In this document: positions 18,199 to 19,200 of the stretch, piece by piece
Layout: every line of letters starts with the position of its first letter
How positions within the stretch are numbered: the first letter of the stretch is position 1
Assembly (NCBI GenBank): GCA_963695195.1
Contig: CAVOGE010000002.1
Location: 1 to 19,200 of the forward strand
Origin: CF-167 sp963695195
GTDB taxonomy: Bacteria > Chloroflexota > Limnocylindria > QHBO01
Length of the DNA stretch: 19,200 nucleotides
Direction: 5' to 3'
The notes under the pieces: model-generated
What the model was told of the DNA's origin: nothing
Database searches by the model: none
What the model saw: the letters and a program-made list of their open reading frames with translations, nothing else
Position numbers and translations under genes: made by a program

Positions 18199-18916
18199 CG
18201 ACCTCGAACAACTGCTCAAGAGCCTGCGCCTGCACAGCATCGCCGAACGCTTCGACGAGATCGCCGGCGCGGCCGAAACCCAAGGCCAGCCCTTCGCCAG
18301 CGTGCTCACGCGCTTGCTGCGCGCCGAGTGGCACAGCCGCCAACAGAACGCGCTGGCCTGGCGCATCAAGAACGCGCGCATGCCCGAAACCTGGACCCTT
18401 GAGACCTTTCCGTTCAAGCAACAACCCAGCATCAACCAGCGCCAGATGCGCACCCTGGCCGAACTTGAGTTCATCGGCAAAGCCGAGAACATCGTGCTGA
18501 TCGGACCGACCGGCGTCGGCAAAACCGGACTCGCCTGCGCGCTGCTGCTCAAAGCCCTGCAAAACGGTCAGCGCGCGCTGTTCGTCAAAGCCCAGGACTT
18601 GTTCGACGACATGTACGCCTCGCTCGCCGATCGCTCCTCGCGCGCCCTGCTCAAGCGCCTCGCCAAAGTTGATTTATTGCTCATCGACGAGCTGGGCTAT
18701 CTGAATCTCAAACCCGAACAAACCAACATCTTCTTCAAGCTGATGGAAGAACGCCACCACCGCCGACCCACCCTCATCACCAGCAACCTCGACTACCCCG
18801 AATGGCACGGCTTCCTCGGCAACCGCGCCCTCGTCGACGCCCTGCTCAGCCGCGTGCGCGAACGCTGCCACACCATCCGCATCGAAGGCCCGTCCCTACG
18901 CCCCCAGCAGGGCTGA
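18191..18916 (+). CDS. istB: IS21-family helper ATPase IstB
   Basis: IstB is the AAA+ partner of IstA that binds target DNA and stimulates insertion. The GTG start at 18191 overlaps the end of istA by eight bases and gives 241 residues, a normal length. The N-terminal helical part (LEQLLKSLRLHSIAERFDEI) is followed by Walker A GPTGVGKT (residues 105-112), Walker B DLLLIDELG (161-169), and sensor-1 LITSNL (195-200). The family segment NRALVDALLSRVRERCHTIR follows near residues 211-230. There are no frame breaks or missing motifs. Confidence 0.95.
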   Translation: MNDDLEQLLKSLRLHSIAERFDEIAGAAETQGQPFASVLTRLLRAEWHSRQQNALAWRIKNARMPETWTLETFPFKQQPSINQRQMRTLAELEFIGKAENIVLIGPTGVGKTGLACALLLKALQNGQRALFVKAQDLFDDMYASLADRSSRALLKRLAKVDLLLIDELGYLNLKPEQTNIFFKLMEERHHRRPTLITSNLDYPEWHGFLGNRALVDALLSRVRERCHTIRIEGPSLRPQQG

Positions 18917-18989
18917 AGGTTCAAGCAGTCACGCCGCCGAGCCGCCACAGAACCGGCGCCCGCCAGTCGGGCGTCAGCCACTCGGTCTG

Positions 18990-19013
18990 AAAGCAAAAGA
19001 CTGATTGCTTTTA
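18990..19013 (+). terminator. Probable Rho-independent terminator after istB
   Basis: AAAGCAA (18990-18996) pairs with TTGCTTT (19005-19011) around an eight-base loop and runs into a TTTT tract. Outer CTGAA/TTCAG bases (18987-18991, 19015-19019) could extend the stem. It lies 73 bases after the istB stop, inside the element. Confidence 0.45.
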
Positions 19014-19163
19014 GTTCAGATCAAAATCAAAAGCCCGAAAGCCGACCCTCGGCAAACACAGCCCGTGCCTCACGCACAGTCGCAGCATCAACGCGACACC
19101 GCGGCCACACGCTCAACACGCGACGCCAACAGCGCGCCAAATCACGCAACCAGACTGGTCCGG

Positions 19164-19200
19164 TTTTGCCAAGCAAAAGTGGACTGATCTTGGTGAGCGC
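19164..19200 (-). repeat. Right terminal inverted repeat of the IS21-type element (possibly cut by the window edge)
   Basis: GTGGACTGAT at 19179-19188 is the exact inverse of the left core. A second, degenerate unit 24 bases inward (about 19155-19164, CTGGTCCGGT) agrees with the left inner unit at about six of ten positions. Similarity to the left end continues to the last base of the window. Confidence 0.75.

Larger units (their letters stand above)
15349..19200 (+). mobile_element. IS21-family insertion element carrying a ParB-like gene and a divergent passenger gene (right end at or past window edge)
   Basis: The element is identified by adjacent istA and istB genes and by inverted repeats at both sides. 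Left repeat 15353-15389 and the reverse complement of 19164-19200 agree at about 30 of 37 positions, with the core ATCAGTCCAC identical. IS21 relatives carry more than one transposase-binding repeat at each end, and that is seen here. In the plus direction the gene order is parB-like, istA, istB, with each gene overlapping the next; a minus-strand gene occupies the left arm. All four frames are intact, so the element may be active. The true outer ends, which in IS21 usually begin with TG, cannot be fixed: similarity still holds at 19200, and a TG lies at 15349. No target-site duplication can be read from this window. Confidence 0.85.

Noticed and set aside
17110..18552. A 480-codon minus-strand frame opposite istA and istB
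   Set aside because: It is opposite two intact transposition genes and shows no recognisable motif.

Overview
The window is high-GC bacterial DNA, probably a metagenome or draft contig. The taxon is not certain. A TPR-bearing Ser/Thr kinase and an IPTL-CTERM-like secreted protein would fit Acidobacteriota or a gammaproteobacterium. A single hairpin near 10.7 kb resembles the short GTAGG...GCGACC palindromes I associate with Xanthomonadales-like genomes. Coding quality is uneven. Between 1 and 7.95 kb, and between 11.4 and 14.5 kb, almost every recognisable protein is split over two or three frames by single-base indels. The 8.28-10.5 kb pair and the whole 15.4-18.9 kb mobile element read cleanly. 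I therefore treat most frame breaks as probable consensus errors, and I give gene extents across the breaks.

Layout: (1) 1-2366, 5'-truncated membrane Ser/Thr protein kinase with C-terminal TPRs. (2) 2649-4809, a secreted protein of about 700 residues made of two copies of one ~270-residue module, then a choice-of-anchor D-like domain and an IPTL-CTERM-like sorting tail. (3) 4911-10567, an arsenosugar-type cluster: two glycosyltransferase domains that appear fused (TIGR04283-like and TIGR04282/DUF2064-like), a peroxidase-like carboxymuconolactone decarboxylase family protein, the radical SAM enzyme ArsS, and, after a 336-base gap, a translationally coupled TVP38/TMEM64 membrane protein and a pyridine nucleotide-disulfide oxidoreductase. 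No arsM methyltransferase is visible here. (4) 10.6-12.2 kb, a hairpin-rich spacer, a small unknown gene coupled to a Cys-rich small protein carrying an in-frame amber codon, and a minus-strand YpsA-like SLOG protein. (5) 12216-14523, a type I restriction-modification methyltransferase (HsdM), followed by an unassignable stretch where hsdS would be expected, and then an unknown reading frame that runs into the mobile element. (6) About 15350 to the window end, an IS21-family element.

The IS21-type element is the most unusual part. Besides istA and istB it carries a ParB-like DNA-binding gene whose stop overlaps the istA start by 11 bases, so the order parB-like/istA/istB forms one overlapping translational unit. 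It also carries a divergent minus-strand gene of unknown function with a short PUA/ASCH-like look. Both ends show matching inverted repeats with a second repeat unit 24 bases further in (well conserved on the left, degenerate on the right). The element appears to have entered an open reading frame on its left, and its right end lies at or just beyond base 19200.
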